Shown: positions 32,700-45,730, numbered from the stretch's first letter. The stretch is DNA of 64,000 bases from Flammulina velutipes (GCA_011800155.1 CM022378.1:1-64000); one strand, 5' to 3'. Notes: generated by a model not told the origin, from the sequence alone. Made by a program: numbers and translations.

Positions 32700-34118
32700 A
32701 TGGCTAATTTCCTCACCATCCCCAACGAGATCAAACTCAAAATCTTCCAAATTCTCATCGAAGACACCGAGGTCAACTTCACCTTAATGGCAGTCTGCCG
32801 TGACTGGAAGAACCTGATCCAGCAGGAAGCGATCTTCTGGCGCCACATCCTAATCAACGAGAACCACGTCCTCCATCGCCCGCTCTCCTCCCCACAGGAG
32901 ATATTCTTCCACACCGAGTTCGCGCTCAAACACTCCCGCGGTCTCCCCCTAGACATCGTCATACAGGTTCCCGATCTCTACGAACCATGCCCGTGGTTCC
33001 ACCGCAACCACGCCCACTTGCTCTCCCCAATCCTGCAGCGTGAGGCTCATCGCATCGCCAGCATCTCAATAAGCGGTAACGACTGGGAAATGCACCTCAG
33101 CATCCTCGCCGGATTCCACGGCATCCCCATGCCCCTCCTTCACACCTTCGCCATCTCCATATGGGAATACACCCATGCACTCGAGCATTACGGCTACAAC
33201 GAGCAGCGTATATCTCTATCCCCCATCCCCGTTCCCATCCTCCAATATCCAAGCGACGACGACGACAAGTCAAAAGTGAACGCCTGGGGTCAAAAGATGT
33301 ATCCCAACCTCCAACATATCAGCATCAAAGGCGCACCCTTCAACTGGCGCACACTCCCAACATCCGGGCTCAAGACGTTAACTCTAGGGCACCAACCCGC
33401 AGACACCTCTCCTCCCTTACCCCTCATCCAGGAACTCCTATCCTTCGCCGCCCCCTCCCTCGAAGAACTCTCCGTCCTCGGCCCCTTCCCCTTCCAAAAC
33501 GCAACCCAGGCGACTATCCTCCCCAACCTAACGAAACTCAGCATCGCATACAAATCCCCAGACGAATGCACCTTGTTCCTTCCCTGGATCCGCACTCCCG
33601 CCCTCAAGCAACTCCATTTGAAGGACACAGTCGACAGGTTCGGCTTCCGCCTCACTTCATGGCACGTGGATATGTGCACGGACGCGATGCTTCGCGCCAT
33701 GATCCTATGTCTTCCCCTGCACCAGCTCGAGGTGCTCATTATCGAAGACGTTGCTTTCAAGGATAAATACCTCACCCCTCCGCCTTCGAGCTCAAGTTCG
33801 ATTCCAAGTTTGCCGTTCACGATACACTTCCTGGCGAGTCTCACTTCGCTCAAACATCTCCACCTCACCGAGTGGGGAAACTTCCTACAGCTCCTCAACC
33901 ACCCTGGAGCGGCGCAAGGCTTTGCGTACCTTCCCCAGCTGGAAACGTTACATGTCGACGGGGTCGTAGATGATATATTGCGCTTCCTCACAGATAGGGT
34001 GCAGATGGGTCTCCAGAGAAATCCTCTACAAATCGAGGTTGGGGAGATGGCTGATGGGGATTTCGACGCGAAGCAGCGTGAGGTGGTTGAAGAGATGATA
34101 AAGGAGCTCGCTAGCTGA
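32700..34118 (+). CDS. F-box protein with leucine-rich-repeat-like C-terminus
   Basis: A single exon of 472 residues. The N-terminus (LTIPNEIKLKIFQIL ... LMAVCRDWKNLIQQEAIFWRH) is a clear F-box, which binds Skp1 in SCF ubiquitin ligases. The remainder holds irregular leucine-rich strands (LPNLTKLSIAY, PALKQLHLKD, LHQLEVLIIED, LTSLKHLHLTE, LPQLETLHVDG), the usual substrate-recognition part in basidiomycete F-box proteins. The paralogue at 48149-49587 aligns over the full length but is frameshifted, so this is the intact member. The coding strand is strongly pyrimidine-rich. Confidence 0.88.
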   Translation: MANFLTIPNEIKLKIFQILIEDTEVNFTLMAVCRDWKNLIQQEAIFWRHILINENHVLHRPLSSPQEIFFHTEFALKHSRGLPLDIVIQVPDLYEPCPWFHRNHAHLLSPILQREAHRIASISISGNDWEMHLSILAGFHGIPMPLLHTFAISIWEYTHALEHYGYNEQRISLSPIPVPILQYPSDDDDKSKVNAWGQKMYPNLQHISIKGAPFNWRTLPTSGLKTLTLGHQPADTSPPLPLIQELLSFAAPSLEELSVLGPFPFQNATQATILPNLTKLSIAYKSPDECTLFLPWIRTPALKQLHLKDTVDRFGFRLTSWHVDMCTDAMLRAMILCLPLHQLEVLIIEDVAFKDKYLTPPPSSSSSIPSLPFTIHFLASLTSLKHLHLTEWGNFLQLLNHPGAAQGFAYLPQLETLHVDGVVDDILRFLTDRVQMGLQRNPLQIEVGEMADGDFDAKQREVVEEMIKELAS

Positions 34119-34529
34119 CTGTGCCGTGTTTTAAAACAAAGCTTCACGTAGAGATCTCTGTATCGAATAATAGTCTGTCGCTAAATGGAACGCCACATAA
34201 AGAATCATGAAAGAAACTACATTTGACGTCTTTAAAGTAAACGAGAGGAAAATAAAAGCGAGAGAGATGAAGAATGTTGAAGGGATATGCGGAAGAGCAA
34301 TCAATCATGATCATAATAAGAGAATGTGGCGCACTGTTGTGAACAAAAAACAAAGTTGAACCGTCTCTTTCGCAACGCACACCGTCGCCCTGTCACATTA
34401 TGTTTGACATGGTTCCGGCGTGTCTTACTCTGCTTTGAGGGGAGTATCAGTAGGCCAAACTTGGGCACAAATCGGAAAGCTAGGAAACGCGGCTCAATTG
34501 ATCGCAAGAATCTTCAACCTCAGAGTACG
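34119..34529. other. Intergenic, no gene seen
   Basis: 3' flank of the F-box gene. TGTGGCGCA is at 34325. Confidence 0.4.
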
Positions 34530-34960
34530 TCAGATTGTCTGAGGCCGCCAACGCGTAGTCGTCGCGTCATATCGTGGCAGCCACTGTCCAAGCTAGGTTG
34601 ACAAATAACGACAAACTTGGACCTCTTGAGTAGCAACCACCATTATCTCTCTATGCTCACTTTTTTCGTCCATTCATCGCTAGGCGCTGCAGGGGGAACA
34701 CACACTTTATCCTACTACATTCCTTCCTTCACACTACTACCTGTCCCATGTCGTTACCTGGGTGTTTACGCCTTTACGATCTGACAGAACTCCTTCACAT
34801 TTGACATCGCCGTTCCATCTACTTCCTCATTTCGACATATCTATGCAGGCAGTTCAGTAGGACTGCCTGCGGCTATATGAAATATCCTTTCCCCGCCAGG
34901 TGTGGAAAGCGAGTGGCAGAAATCACAATATACAGCGTCTCGCAGTTTTCGCTGTATCTA
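34530..34960. repeat. Dispersed repeated segment, copy 2
   Basis: Contains both blocks described for 31081-31995 at closer spacing, with many substitutions. Confidence 0.6.
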
Positions 34961-35341
34961 CGTCGCCTCCTGGTTCACACGCAATCGTCGATATTTCTTT
35001 ACACTTTGCCCTTAATATCTTTATCAATGCCTTGGGTGCTAGATGCGACATACGCCACCACGCATACACATCGCGGTCACCTGACACACAGATGACGAAC
35101 TTACCGCTACTTGAACTTCGCATATTCATCTTCATATTTGGTCACGCGAACATTGACGAAATTGAAGAGTTGATAAATCTACGGGACAGTCTAGGAACCG
35201 AGAAAGAGCTACACCGGCTCGCCGACGACTGCTTGCCGCTCACTATCCGAGCCTGACAGTCGTTGAATTCCCCCGAACATGGCTACCAGATTGATTTTGC
35301 ACAGAAACTCTTTACGTCGACTTCGACTCTAAGGATCAATG
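34961..35341. other. Downstream flank of the DUF6535 gene
   Basis: A minus-strand frame continuing from a possible extra 3' intron of the DUF6535 gene stays open to about 35150. It could be a last exon, but no family match supports it. Confidence 0.3.
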
Positions 35342-38280
35342 TTAAAGCACGAAAGTCGTGTCGAGAATTGAACATACCTCAATGTAATCATCTAGCGCGT
35401 CAAGAGCAATCTCGATGTTTTGGCGAGCATTGTCACCGTGCAGTTGCCACGTCCGTAGCTTTGATCGGCACGAATCCCAGGCGATACTGTCTGGCAGAAG
35501 CTGTGCCAGGACGAGGAAATCGTCCTGTGTGGAAAACCTCTGTTCCGCGAATATCTTGCATGTCACGAAGAGATTCTCCGTGCGATGGAGATATGCCAGG
35601 TATGGCGTGATATCAAATTCTGACCGCCTCCGAAGACGTGCAAGACCGTAAACAAACGCTCTAACGAGAGAGAGTATGTCGCCGCTGGGAGCTTGTGCCC
35701 TGTAAGTAAGAACATCTGCCTTGACGCAGGTGGCGTATGCTTCTTGAACATCGCACTCGATAGTACTTTGCCAAAAGAGGCAGGCGTGCATGGATGTGCT
35801 TCCATCCTCGCTATACAATACGGTATTCGCGACCTGGTCTAAGCATTGCCATTTCCAAGAGCGCACGGTATGTCTTCCGAATTGAGCATCAGCATATAGA
35901 AAGGCCGCTTGACATGACTGCAGGAGGGACTGGAAGTACTTCCACAGCAGTTCAGATGCTCTGCAACGCCCGGTTTCGACAAGACATATGTTTGTAGCTT
36001 GGAAGATTGCAGAACAGTCATTCACGCTTGCGCCATAAGTAGGGTTTTCCACGATATGTAAGACCGTCTTCCACACAGACTCCAAGAGGGAGATAGAGTG
36101 TATATCTGCGGTTTTGGGCCACTGTGATATGGTTCCGATGATGAATTGGTGCAAGATCAGCAGTGCACAGAGATGTGGCGAGTCCGGAGGTTGCACTAAG
36201 CCAAAGGATCCTGAGGGACGGGGATTTTTGAACGGGTTATACTCATCAAAAATCAAAAGGAGTAAATCCGGGGTGTTGAAAAATGCAACAGACACGGAAA
36301 CTGGGCTCGTGGGGTCAGTCGGAGTTGGAGATTCCCAACCAGGACCTCGGAGTGCTTTGGCAGAAATGGCGAGTTGGATTTCCCGTGTCGGTTTGCGATG
36401 CGCAACCTCCATGAATAGATTTATCCAGGCGTAAGATGACAGCTGTATGTCTGGTGAATGCCGTAGGAGGCGATCGATAAGGATGAATAGATCGTCTGAA
36501 GTGACTCGGTGGCGCTCCGGAAGAGACATGTTTTCTTCGGTAGCACGTAATGCCAACGGAAGAGCGGCGACCATGCCTTTCAGATTATCCATGTCGCGAA
36601 ATGATGTGTATAGAAGACGATAGTGTTTGTTCCGCGATAGGCAGTGCCCAGCGCCGCGGCTAAGGAGAGCCGTTGAACGAGCAATTCGCTCAAGCCTACT
36701 CGGATGATGCGGAAAGTGATTCATGAGGTTTTCAATGGAATTCAGACGGGACAGTATCAAAGATGCGGCCCTTTCCCTCTGTGAAGGGGGAAGTCCTCCG
36801 ATTGCCTCAACCGCCACATTATGAACGGAGGGATTGGAAGAAGCGTCCATTAGCCAAGCGATAGCATCAAGCGAAAGACTTCCGATGACAGGGACGGACT
36901 GTACGTAGTCTTTCTCCCGTTGTCGGAGGGATTTGTAGGCTAAAGAGGGCTCCGCAACTACAATTGGGATTCCCTGCTGGATGCATGGCACCACGCTATG
37001 AAGGTAAGCACGCGTGGAATTTACTCCGCGTGCAAAGAATGCCTGACTGAGCAGAATGGTAGTCCGAAAGTGATGGTGCACAACATTAATACTCTCGGTC
37101 AATGGCGTCCGATACGGGCATTGGATATCGAACAGGGGAACGAGGTTCGTGATGAAGTACAAGGAATAAACGATGACAGTCATACTGCCTATGATATAGG
37201 CGAGGTCGAGATGCCGAGGAACGAGGAAGAAAATAAGGCCAGCCAGGAAGATACCGAGAGAGAGATGGAGTAGGATGGGAAGGATGCCAATGATGCAAAG
37301 CACGTGCCATTTTTCCATCCCAGCGAAGCGAAATTGGCGAATGAGACTACGATCTCGCGTTGTACCAGACGTCATGGCCATATATTGACGCAGCCACTGC
37401 TTCGTGAGAACAACAAACAGTGCTGTCGCCAAGCTCAACGTCAGGCTGGTGAACCATAACCCGTTCACCCAAACATCATTGGACGAGGGTGTCGTCTCTG
37501 TTATGGCGCTGTTGACATTCTCGAACGATGATCCATTAGACCGTGCCCGCAGTAGTTGCACGATCTCCGATAACAGAGAGTTTGAGATGGCCACTTTATC
37601 TGTTTCCAAGGACTGCGATGTCTGGACCACAAACGTTGTTAGGACAGCTGAAAACAGACCTGCCTAAAAGAGGTCAATAGGAGGACACAATTGGAAAGAA
37701 GCACATACAAAAACAAGCAATACGTCAGAAGAATCACTCGATCTTCCAATCATATCAGCGTCGTGAGCAGCAGCCTCTTCATTGTAAACCCTAAAGACCC
37801 GAGAATGAGGTCCGACTTCTTTGCCATAGGCATCTTCGGAAAATATCTGTTCATAGTCTTCATTTCCTGCAACGAAAATTAAAGAGAGTCATGCCTGAGA
37901 AATAGTAGCAATTACCTGAGTTTAAATGTTGCCCTTGACTAAACCGCTGCCTTGGCAGTGTCTGTTTGAACGTGCCTTTGTGCGCTTGTACACCGATTGA
38001 AGGTCCGAGTGTTGCTGTTGATATGTCCAATAATGACCTTAAAGCATGACATATCGGTAAGAAGACAAGACGAACCTTGCTTGTCCTCCTGTCCTTCCAT
38101 TTTTGCGTAGATCTTGCTGAGAATATCCAACATCTTTTCTTCGACAGTCTCGAAACCCCCAACACTTTGGCGAGTAAAGTGTGCATTATCGCCTCGGGAA
38201 GGATTCTCTTGGGAAGCAGCGTTGGGGATGAATACAGAATCAGCATCCTTCTGAGAGGGTGGATAGTATTCCGCAGACAT
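35342..38280 (-). CDS. DUF6535 domain membrane protein
   Basis: Four exons: 38280-38076, 38014-37916, 37866-37709 and 37663-35342 (927 residues). Exon 3 ends and exon 4 begins with DVLLVF|AGLFSAVLTTFVVQ, the DUF6535 hallmark. VNGLWFTSLTLSLATALFVVL, KQWLRQYMAMTSGT, RDRSLIRQFRFAGMEKW and hydrophobic helices (IIGILPILLHLSLGIFLAGL) follow. It is probably a multi-pass membrane protein with a large helical cytosolic C-terminal half. The family is widespread and amplified in Agaricomycetes, with no known function. The start is at M 38280; an in-frame ATG at 38334 is possible. A GTATGT donor near the end suggests a further 3' exon could exist. Confidence 0.85.
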
Positions 38281-39186
38281 AACGAACGTTGTGGTTCGAA
38301 GGACACCGCAGTGCTGTTCCAGAGTTCCCGACATAGCATCGGACGTGAGACTCCAACGTTATTCCAACTTGTAAGATGTTGAATTGGATCGACATGTAGG
38401 TAAGATAGGTACCCAAAGGAATATGTCATCCCGTGACAAACGGTAACATCTAATTTCCGTCGAATCGGTGCCATGAGAGGCCAGTCGACAGGGAACTGGC
38501 AGATAGAGACTATAATAATTGATCTGATTCGTAGTTGTCAATCGCCACGGTATTCGCAGGTATAGGCGAAGACGACACGTGATGCGTGGCGGGAAATCCG
38601 GCACGTTGGATAGATGGCATCAAGCGACACGAATGGTACTTGAGGCACGTAATTGGTCGCAGCTTTGAAGAAATGCTCAGAGATACTCAGCAAAATCAGA
38701 AGTAAGAGACCTATCAGCGATGGAAAGAATGTGTGGCGCGCGCAGGCGCAAACAGGGACAAATTTGATGCGTCTCTTTCACATCGACCACCATCATCAAC
38801 CCATATCGCTTCGCGCTCATGTCTACGTCTGACATATTTATGGCGCGTCTAACAAGGCTTTGAAGAAAGGAAACAGGCCGTATCGGTAGGCCCTATTCTC
38901 CTACGGTTCCCTCCGTTTCTGACCATTCTACAGTTTCAGCGCATACATTCGTAGACCGATGTCGAAGAAGGAGAGGGTAGGAACAATACAAGACCTTCCT
39001 ACCAGCCAGACGGACTACATCTAGGTGTACACCCATTCCATGACGACGCGCTGGGGTGATCTACGGTATCGTTGCTTCAATGGTTGGAAGTCACTTCACT
39101 AGCCACATGCTTTACTGGATATCTGCCTTCTCGGCCCGCTTTCAGGACGGCTACAGTACCACGCGATACACGGACGCACGTTCGTC
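38281..39186. other. Divergent intergenic region
   Basis: No gene seen between the DUF6535 gene and the phytase-like gene. TGTGGCGCG is at 38732. Confidence 0.4.
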
Positions 39187-39194
39187 TATATAAG
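39187..39194 (+). promoter_or_regulatory. TATA box
   Basis: TATATAAG, 38 bases before the start codon of the phytase-like gene. Confidence 0.6.
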
Positions 39195-39231
39195 AATAAC
39201 TCGTCGCGTCACTGCTCCAGCTGATCCCGTC

Positions 39232-40943
39232 ATGCTCTTCTTCGTGTGCGCACTCGCTGCAGTTGCTTTCCGCGCCCATGCCATCCCTACCGCAAAGGAC
39301 AACGCAAGCCCTGTCGAAGTCACTTTCGCCGGAAAGACATACATCAACAAGGGACTCGTAGCCTTCGGCCTCATACCCTCGGACTTTATCGAAGAAACGG
39401 GAGACACACTGGGTGGAATAGGAAGCGCCGTCGCCATCCAGCCCAGCTCGTGGAAAGACCTGGGGAACGGGACATACACAGGGACATTCATCGTTCATCC
39501 TGATCGTGGCTATAATGTGTACGTCTCTTCATCCCTCTCTCCACTGTTCACTCATCTCTCCCTCAGAGAAACGACCATCGACTACCAAGCCCGCCAACAC
39601 ACAATCGATTTCGCCCTCACGCCATACTACGATCCCTCCCCTCTCTCATTCTCCTCCGCTCAGAACACCCTTCTCCTATCCTATCGGGGCACCGTCCTGC
39701 AATACGAGCGGAACGGCTCCGCAACGACCGGGCTCGATTCCACTAGCTTTCGTACGGCAGGGAACAACGACCCCGTGCTCCCAGTCCCCGCGTCGACAAA
39801 CCGGCTTTCGCTCGACGTGGAGGGAATCGTAGCTAACGCGGACGGAACGTAAGATCTTCCATCATGATACGGGTCGTGATTCCAACTAAGATCGTCTTGC
39901 TAGGTTCTGGATAAGCGACGAATATGGGCCATACATCTACAAGTACTCGTCTGACGGTCAATTGCAGGACGTCATCCAGCCTCCAGCAGCCATCCTCCCC
40001 CTCGACGACTCAGGCAACTTCTACTTCACGTCGGACGACGACCCCGCTACCGGGAGATCTGCGAACCAAGGCGAGTATCTCACCTCTAAACCAGACATTG
40101 TCTAACGCATAAAACAGGTTTCGAAGGCCTAACCATCGACGCAGAGAACCAAATCCTCTACGCCATGCTCCAATCCGCTACGATCCAAGACGGCGGGTCC
40201 GACAAAACGACGTCCAGATACACCCGACTTCTAGCATACGACGTCTCCTCCTCGTCCCCCATCCTCGTCGGAGAGTACGTTGTACCCCTCCCGCAAAGCA
40301 ACAAAGGCAAAACCCGCGGATCGAGCGAGATCCTCTTCATCCATGACGGCGTCTTCCTCTCTCTCTCTCGGGACGGAGACGGGCGGGGAGGGGACGAACT
40401 CAAGTCGAAATACAAGTACGTCCTTCCCACTTTGGATAGCTGAAACTGACGATGGGTAGACAAGCAGACCTATTCGACATATCCGGTGCTACTGACATCC
40501 ACGGGACGAAATACGACGATCCGTCCAATCCTATCGCCGTAGATGGTGAACTCGTCGACGACCTGACGCCTGCGACCTACGCGTCGTTCGTGGATTTCAT
40601 CGACGACGACCAGCTCGCTCGGTTTGGTCTGCATAATGGTACGTCCCAACCCTTCACTCCATCGTTCTCCCAACTAACACCACGTCCAGGCGGAGACGAC
40701 GACAACACGCTCATAGCCGCAAAATGGGAATCCCTCGCCCTCGTCCCCATCGGGGATGACAGTGATGATTACTTTCTCTTCACCGTGGTAATGTCCCTCT
40801 CCCCAACTCTTCTAACTCAAACTTGAACTTGAAAAAAGGCAGATAACGATTTCATCAGCACGAGGGGTATTTCCCTGGGAGAGCCGTTCGACGCTGGGAA
40901 GGATGTGGATAGTCAGTTTTTGGTGTTTCGAGTTACGCTGTAG
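39232..40943 (+). CDS. Secreted phytase-like esterase
   Basis: Seven exons: 39232-39518, 39567-39848, 39904-40070, 40118-40415, 40460-40638, 40690-40787 and 40839-40943 (471 residues). The first 17 residues (LFFVCALAAVAFRAHA) form a signal peptide. The conserved blocks VEGIVANADGTFWISDEYGPYIY, then NQGFEGLTIDAENQILYAMLQ, then KWESLALVPI and NDFISTRGI match the esterase-like domain of the phytase family (PF13449), a beta-propeller fold. It is probably exported. The natural substrate is unknown; phosphate-ester hydrolysis is only suggested by the family name. The third intron (40071-40117) uses a GC donor (CAAG|GCGAGT). The family-typical NQGFEGLT joint needs this splice. Confidence 0.88.
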
Positions 40944-40989
40944 CAGCTTGGAATGAGCGGCTGGAGAAATTCATAGTTCGACGTCAATT

Positions 40990-42115
40990 CGTTTCAGCCT
41001 AGCTACAGGGGGGATGGGGTCCATAGCAGCAATATGCGTCACCTGGGTTGGCCTGACGTTGTTGGTGTACGGGTAGTCGCGAGATATCTGACGGTAAATA
41101 AGACGCAGATGAATGGGCTCATATTGTGTCCCGGGCCCATGGGTGCGCTTATTGTTGATATGGCGCCGTGTCGACGCGCTGAACCTGTATCTCCGTCGAA
41201 TGAGTATTGGCGGAGAATGAGGTAATATCCAACATGTGGCGTCGCCGGGAATGCAGCCTCGGATCTGTCAAGTTCCACGATATTTCGGGATGTAGACGAA
41301 GATGAATGAGTTCACGCGTCTGGCGGTCGAAGAGCAGATGTCGAGGGGAAAGGATGAGTGAGCGAAGCCTGCACTGCGCCGATTTTCACTAATTTCAAAC
41401 TCTACGATACAAATGATGGCGTGCTTTCACAGGACCGAACAAATAAAACTCTTCATCAACATTCGTGGACCTTTCCTTCGCGCTCTTCTTTGGAGTAAAA
41501 GTTGGAATCTATACCAGCTCACCCGCAATAGCTCTCGTTGAACCGCATACCAAATGCTTGTACTCCCACCGTGTAACCTGCGCATCTAGATAAGAAAAAT
41601 CCAGGTCAGTTTTAATAACTTGAAGGATAATCAAATCAACCAACCTTCGAACACCAGGAGGAGAGTCAGACCCATAGCAGAAATATACAGCTCGGGGCAT
41701 CGCCTAGGTAGGCCTGACGTTGTTGGTAGCCTGCGGGTATGGAGTCCTCGCATCTGTCAAGTCTTGACGGACGGGAAGGTAAAAGGGACGACCATGGTTC
41801 ACACTGCATGTGGCGGTCCAGAGAGCAGACGTCAAGATAGGTGCATTGGCGAGTGACGCACTACTAAGCCTACATCTCCATCGATTTCCACTACTATTTT
41901 TGAACCATACGATCCAACTGACGCCCCTTCACAAACACCAGACTCCTCATCAAACTTTCCTTGGCACCTTGCTCAGTGTCATATTCAGCATGAGCCGGAA
42001 TCTTAAACCAGCATCAAACCCCCAACAGCTTTCGTAGTAACCGCGTACGAAATGCTTGTACTCCCGATAAAAAGACGTAACCTGCGCATCTCGATGAAAA
42101 CGAGTAGCTAGAAGG
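40990..42115. repeat. Diverged tandem duplication, unit about 600 bases
   Basis: GGCCTGACGTTGTTGGT occurs at about 41051 and 41711 and CCATAGCAG at 41021 and 41671. The pair ACCAAATGCTTGTACTCCC...GTAACCTGCGCATCT (41548) and ACGAAATGCTTGTACTCCC...GTAACCTGCGCATCT (42046) closes each unit. On the minus strand both copies can read DAQVT...EYKH, but neither frame is long. Confidence 0.65.
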
Positions 42116-42720
42116 ATTACGAAGCATAATAACAAGAATCAATCCACCTCTAGGCTCTGAATTCCTTTGCGCACCACACTCTAATCGACACTTCTCCCGA
42201 AGAAGATACAGATAAATCGATTATCTCAAAACTCTCCCCCTCACAAAATATCAGAAGAACACACTCATCGCGAGGTCCTCGTTGTATCGCCATCTCAGAG
42301 GCAGGTTTAGTCCTATGAGTTAAGAAGTTGTATGACAACTGGAAAGGAATGAAATGACTCACAGCTGCAGATTCTCACAAAATCCATAAAGTGGGGAGGT
42401 GGAAGTTGCTCCCTTTTCTCCCCATAGTGTATATCACAGCTACAAGGTGCTTTGAAGGGTATTACTATATTGGTTCAATTGGTAGGGATTATTGAACCTA
42501 CGGATGCACCGGACACATGCTGATCAGATATAACAGGAGCAAAAAAGCCGACCTGGTTAGAAAAAGATGCGGATTGAGAGGACTTGATGATGAATGTCAT
42601 AGCCCAAGCAAGATTAGCATTTATATCATAGCCCTACATTATTCCCACCACCAAACTAGCCAGAACACACAATACAATCCGTTCATGTATCCCATCCCAT
42701 TCCCCCATTCATCCGAGTCC
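42116..42720. other. Intergenic, no gene seen
   Basis: AT-rich sequence without a supported gene. Confidence 0.4.
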
Positions 42721-45700
42721 CTATGAGTAAGAATGGATAAACGAAGGGAACATAGTACCGTACACCCAAACGCACAATCGAACGAAGCACCATCAATATC
42801 TCCCACTCATCCATCCCCCATCTCCCATCCCCATCCCCATCCCCGTCCTCCCCCGTCCCTCTCCTCGTCGGTACGAGACATCGACCAGTCCACATCCTCC
42901 ATTCATCGCATCTCCGCGAACACATGACCGACGCAGCACCATCTCCCCCCCCATCCAGCCAGGCAACACTCCCTCTTTCCTCTTCCTCCTCCCTCGAACA
43001 CACGGGTAACGAAGCACCATGATCTCCCAGTCATTCCTCCGGCATCGACCAGTCATTCCCCATCCGCCCGCATCCCCATCCCCGCGCAAAACACCCCCAT
43101 CCGCGAGCGAAGCCCCATCTCCCAGCACCTCAATCCCCCTACTTTTGTCTTTCCTCCTCCAGGAGTATCATCCCTTGCCTGACTTCCTCCCACGCAGTCC
43201 ACGCCCAAGAAAACTCGCTGACAAGAAGCAGTCCCCTTCCCCTTCCCCTTCCACCCCTTCCCCGATCGACCATACCCACATCCGCATCCCAACGAAGCAC
43301 CCTCTCCTCCTCCTCCTCCCTACATCTGCGTCACGACTCAGCACCCCGCGAGTCCAAAATCGCGCACAATGTCTTCCCTCCCCGAACGCTCAATCCGCCG
43401 TGCTCAACGAAGCCATCCAACCCTCCCCTTCTCTCCCGGGAGTACGATCCATCGACCATTCATCCTCCATCCAAGAAAGTCCCACCCAGCACCAAGAATA
43501 TCCCCTCCCTTCCCTCCTTGACGAAATAACGTCGTCGCAAAAGGCAAGCTTTTCGATGAATTAACCACAATGCAAAGCACATAAGCAGAGCGAACTTACG
43601 GGTAACGAAGCACCGTGATCTCCCAGTCATTCAACCTCCCCTTTCCCCATCCGCCACATCCTCATCCCCAAGCGAAACACCATCTCCCAACAACTCTCTC
43701 CACGTACGAGCCATCACGAAGCAGGAAGAGTTCCCATTCGAGCTTTTCTCTTTCCGCCTCTTCTCTATGCGCGGCTTCCTTGTTCGAGGAGCCTTAACGA
43801 GCAGAACCACTCATCCTCCTCCCACGCACATTCTCCGTTCGTCCGAGTCCAGAAGAACTCGTTGACAAAGACCTCCCAGTCCGTCTGATCTCGACTTCTT
43901 TCCACCTCCCCGAGGCATCGCATCCGCATCCCAACGAAGCACCCTCTCCTCCTCCTCCTCCTCCCTACATCTGCGTCATGACTCTGCACCCCGTAAATCC
44001 GAAATCGCGCACAATGTCTTCCCTCCCCGAAAGCACACTCCGCCGTACATAACGAGGCCCTCGTCGGATCCATCCTCTACCCCGCCACCCAATTCTCCTC
44101 TGCTTTACTCCTCCTCGAGCTGGGAGTACGAGCCATCGACCATCTCTCCGACATCCGCATGATTCTCTGGTGTCACCGACATCCGCACGCTCTCGCGTTC
44201 GAAGTGCCCGTCAACCTCTGGAACGAAAGCCTCATCAGCAGATCATCTCCAAAAACAGGAAAAGACTCACTCATCTCCCTCTCTTCCATCATGCCTCTCT
44301 TTCCCCCTCACCCATCCAAATCCAACTCTCCATCCCACGCCCTCCTCTCTCTCATCCTCGTCTCCCGCGCCCCGTCAGCCTTCAAGTTGAACCGCGAGGT
44401 TCGTTCGATTATAAAACTGGAACGTTCACCACGCCCTCTTTCTTCCCTCCCCATCCACACCCAAGAGACGAAGCGCCCTCTCCATTCTCGCGAGCTGTAT
44501 TTCTCCCCTCCATCTCCATCTCCACCCTCTCACGATTCAAGACCAGTAAGACGACAGATTGAGGTCAGGACGTGCATCACAAGAAGGAGCCAACCCGTCC
44601 CCTACGCCTGTTCCCTAGACCTTTCTTCTCCTCTCTTCCCTCCATAACGTGAACGGGCTCGCCGTACCATCTGACAGCATCTGCGAAGAGCCTTTGGGGT
44701 AGGATGATCCAGCTAGCGCCAATCCAGTCGTCAGAAAAGGCAAGCTTTTTGATGAATTGACCAGAATGCAAAGCACATATGCAGAGCGAACTCATGGATA
44801 GCGAAGCAGCATGGATATCTCCCAGTCATTCGACCTCCCCCTTCCCCCTCCTCGTCGGTACGAGCCATCGACCAGTCCACATACACGTCCCCAAGCGAAA
44901 CACCATCTCCCAGCACCTCTCTCCCCACTCCTTTTCTCTTTCCTCCTGTCGAAGAGAATTATCAACTTCCTTGTTCGAGGAGCGTCCAAGTCCAGGAGAA
45001 CTCACTCCCAGCCGTCCTCCCATCCGCATCCCAACGAAGCACCCTCTCCTCCCACGTCCCCCCGACCCCGCGAGTGCAAAATCGCGCAGCAGACGGTCGA
45101 TGTCTTCCCTCCCCGAAAGCACACTCCGCCTCGCATAACGAAGCCCTCGCCGGATCTCAACCTTCCTCTCCTCTCCTCCTCCTCGAGCTGGGATTACGAG
45201 CCATCGACGATCTCTCCGACATCCGCATCCACATTCTCTGGTGTCACCGTAGACACGCTCTCGTGCTGGTCGAGTCCAACGAACCTCTGATCAAAAGTCT
45301 TGTCAGCAGATTATCTCTAAAAACAAGAAAGACTCACTCATCATGCCTCTCTTTCCTCCTCGCACATCCACGTCCTCAACCGCCATGAACGCGCCCATTC
45401 ACGAATCCAAATCTGAAACTCTCCGTTCCGTGCCTCATCACGCCTCCCGTGCCCCAGACGATCGTGTCGGGGCCTTGGATTACTACAAACGCGAGGTTCG
45501 TTCGATCGTAGAACTGGAATGGGTGTCACCCATCATCTCCCGTCCCCAGCACAAGCATCCTTCGTTCCTTCCTCATCCACACGCAAGACACGACGCGCCC
45601 TCTCTATTCTCGCCAGCTCTCTTTCTTCATCCTCTTCCGCTCCATCTGAACCCCCGAGCGCCTTTGCATCCTCCCCCCCTGGCGTGGAAAGTCCCACCAA

Positions 45701-45730
45701 ATGTTGACCCGTAGGTCGCAGCATTAACAA
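42721..45730. repeat. Pyrimidine-rich repeat array, about three degenerate units of roughly 1-1.2 kb
   Basis: Several blocks recur in order: ATCTCCCAGTCATTC (43021, 43619 and, after one substitution, 44816), CATCCCAACGAAGCACCCTC (43287, 43929 and 45027), ATGTCTTCCCTCCCCGAA (43369, 44013 and 45101), and GGCAAGCTTTT(T/C)GATGAATT (43543 and 44739, 1196 bases apart). CTCGAGCTGGGA(T/G)TACGAGCCATCGAC occurs at 44116 and 45183. Plus-strand frames around the last block both read ELG(V/L)RAID(H/D)LSDIR, so a coding ancestor is possible, but all frames are broken. The plus strand is strongly C/T biased over 3 kb, with CCCCAT and CTC microsatellites. Confidence 0.7.

Noticed and set aside
33290..34147. 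285-codon minus-strand frame
   Set aside because: It is antisense to the intact F-box gene at 32700 and explained by its pyrimidine-rich codon use.
35150..35396. Extra 3' exon of the DUF6535 gene after a GTATGT donor
   Set aside because: The downstream frame is open but shows no family similarity. It is kept only as a possibility and the simpler end at 35342 is used.
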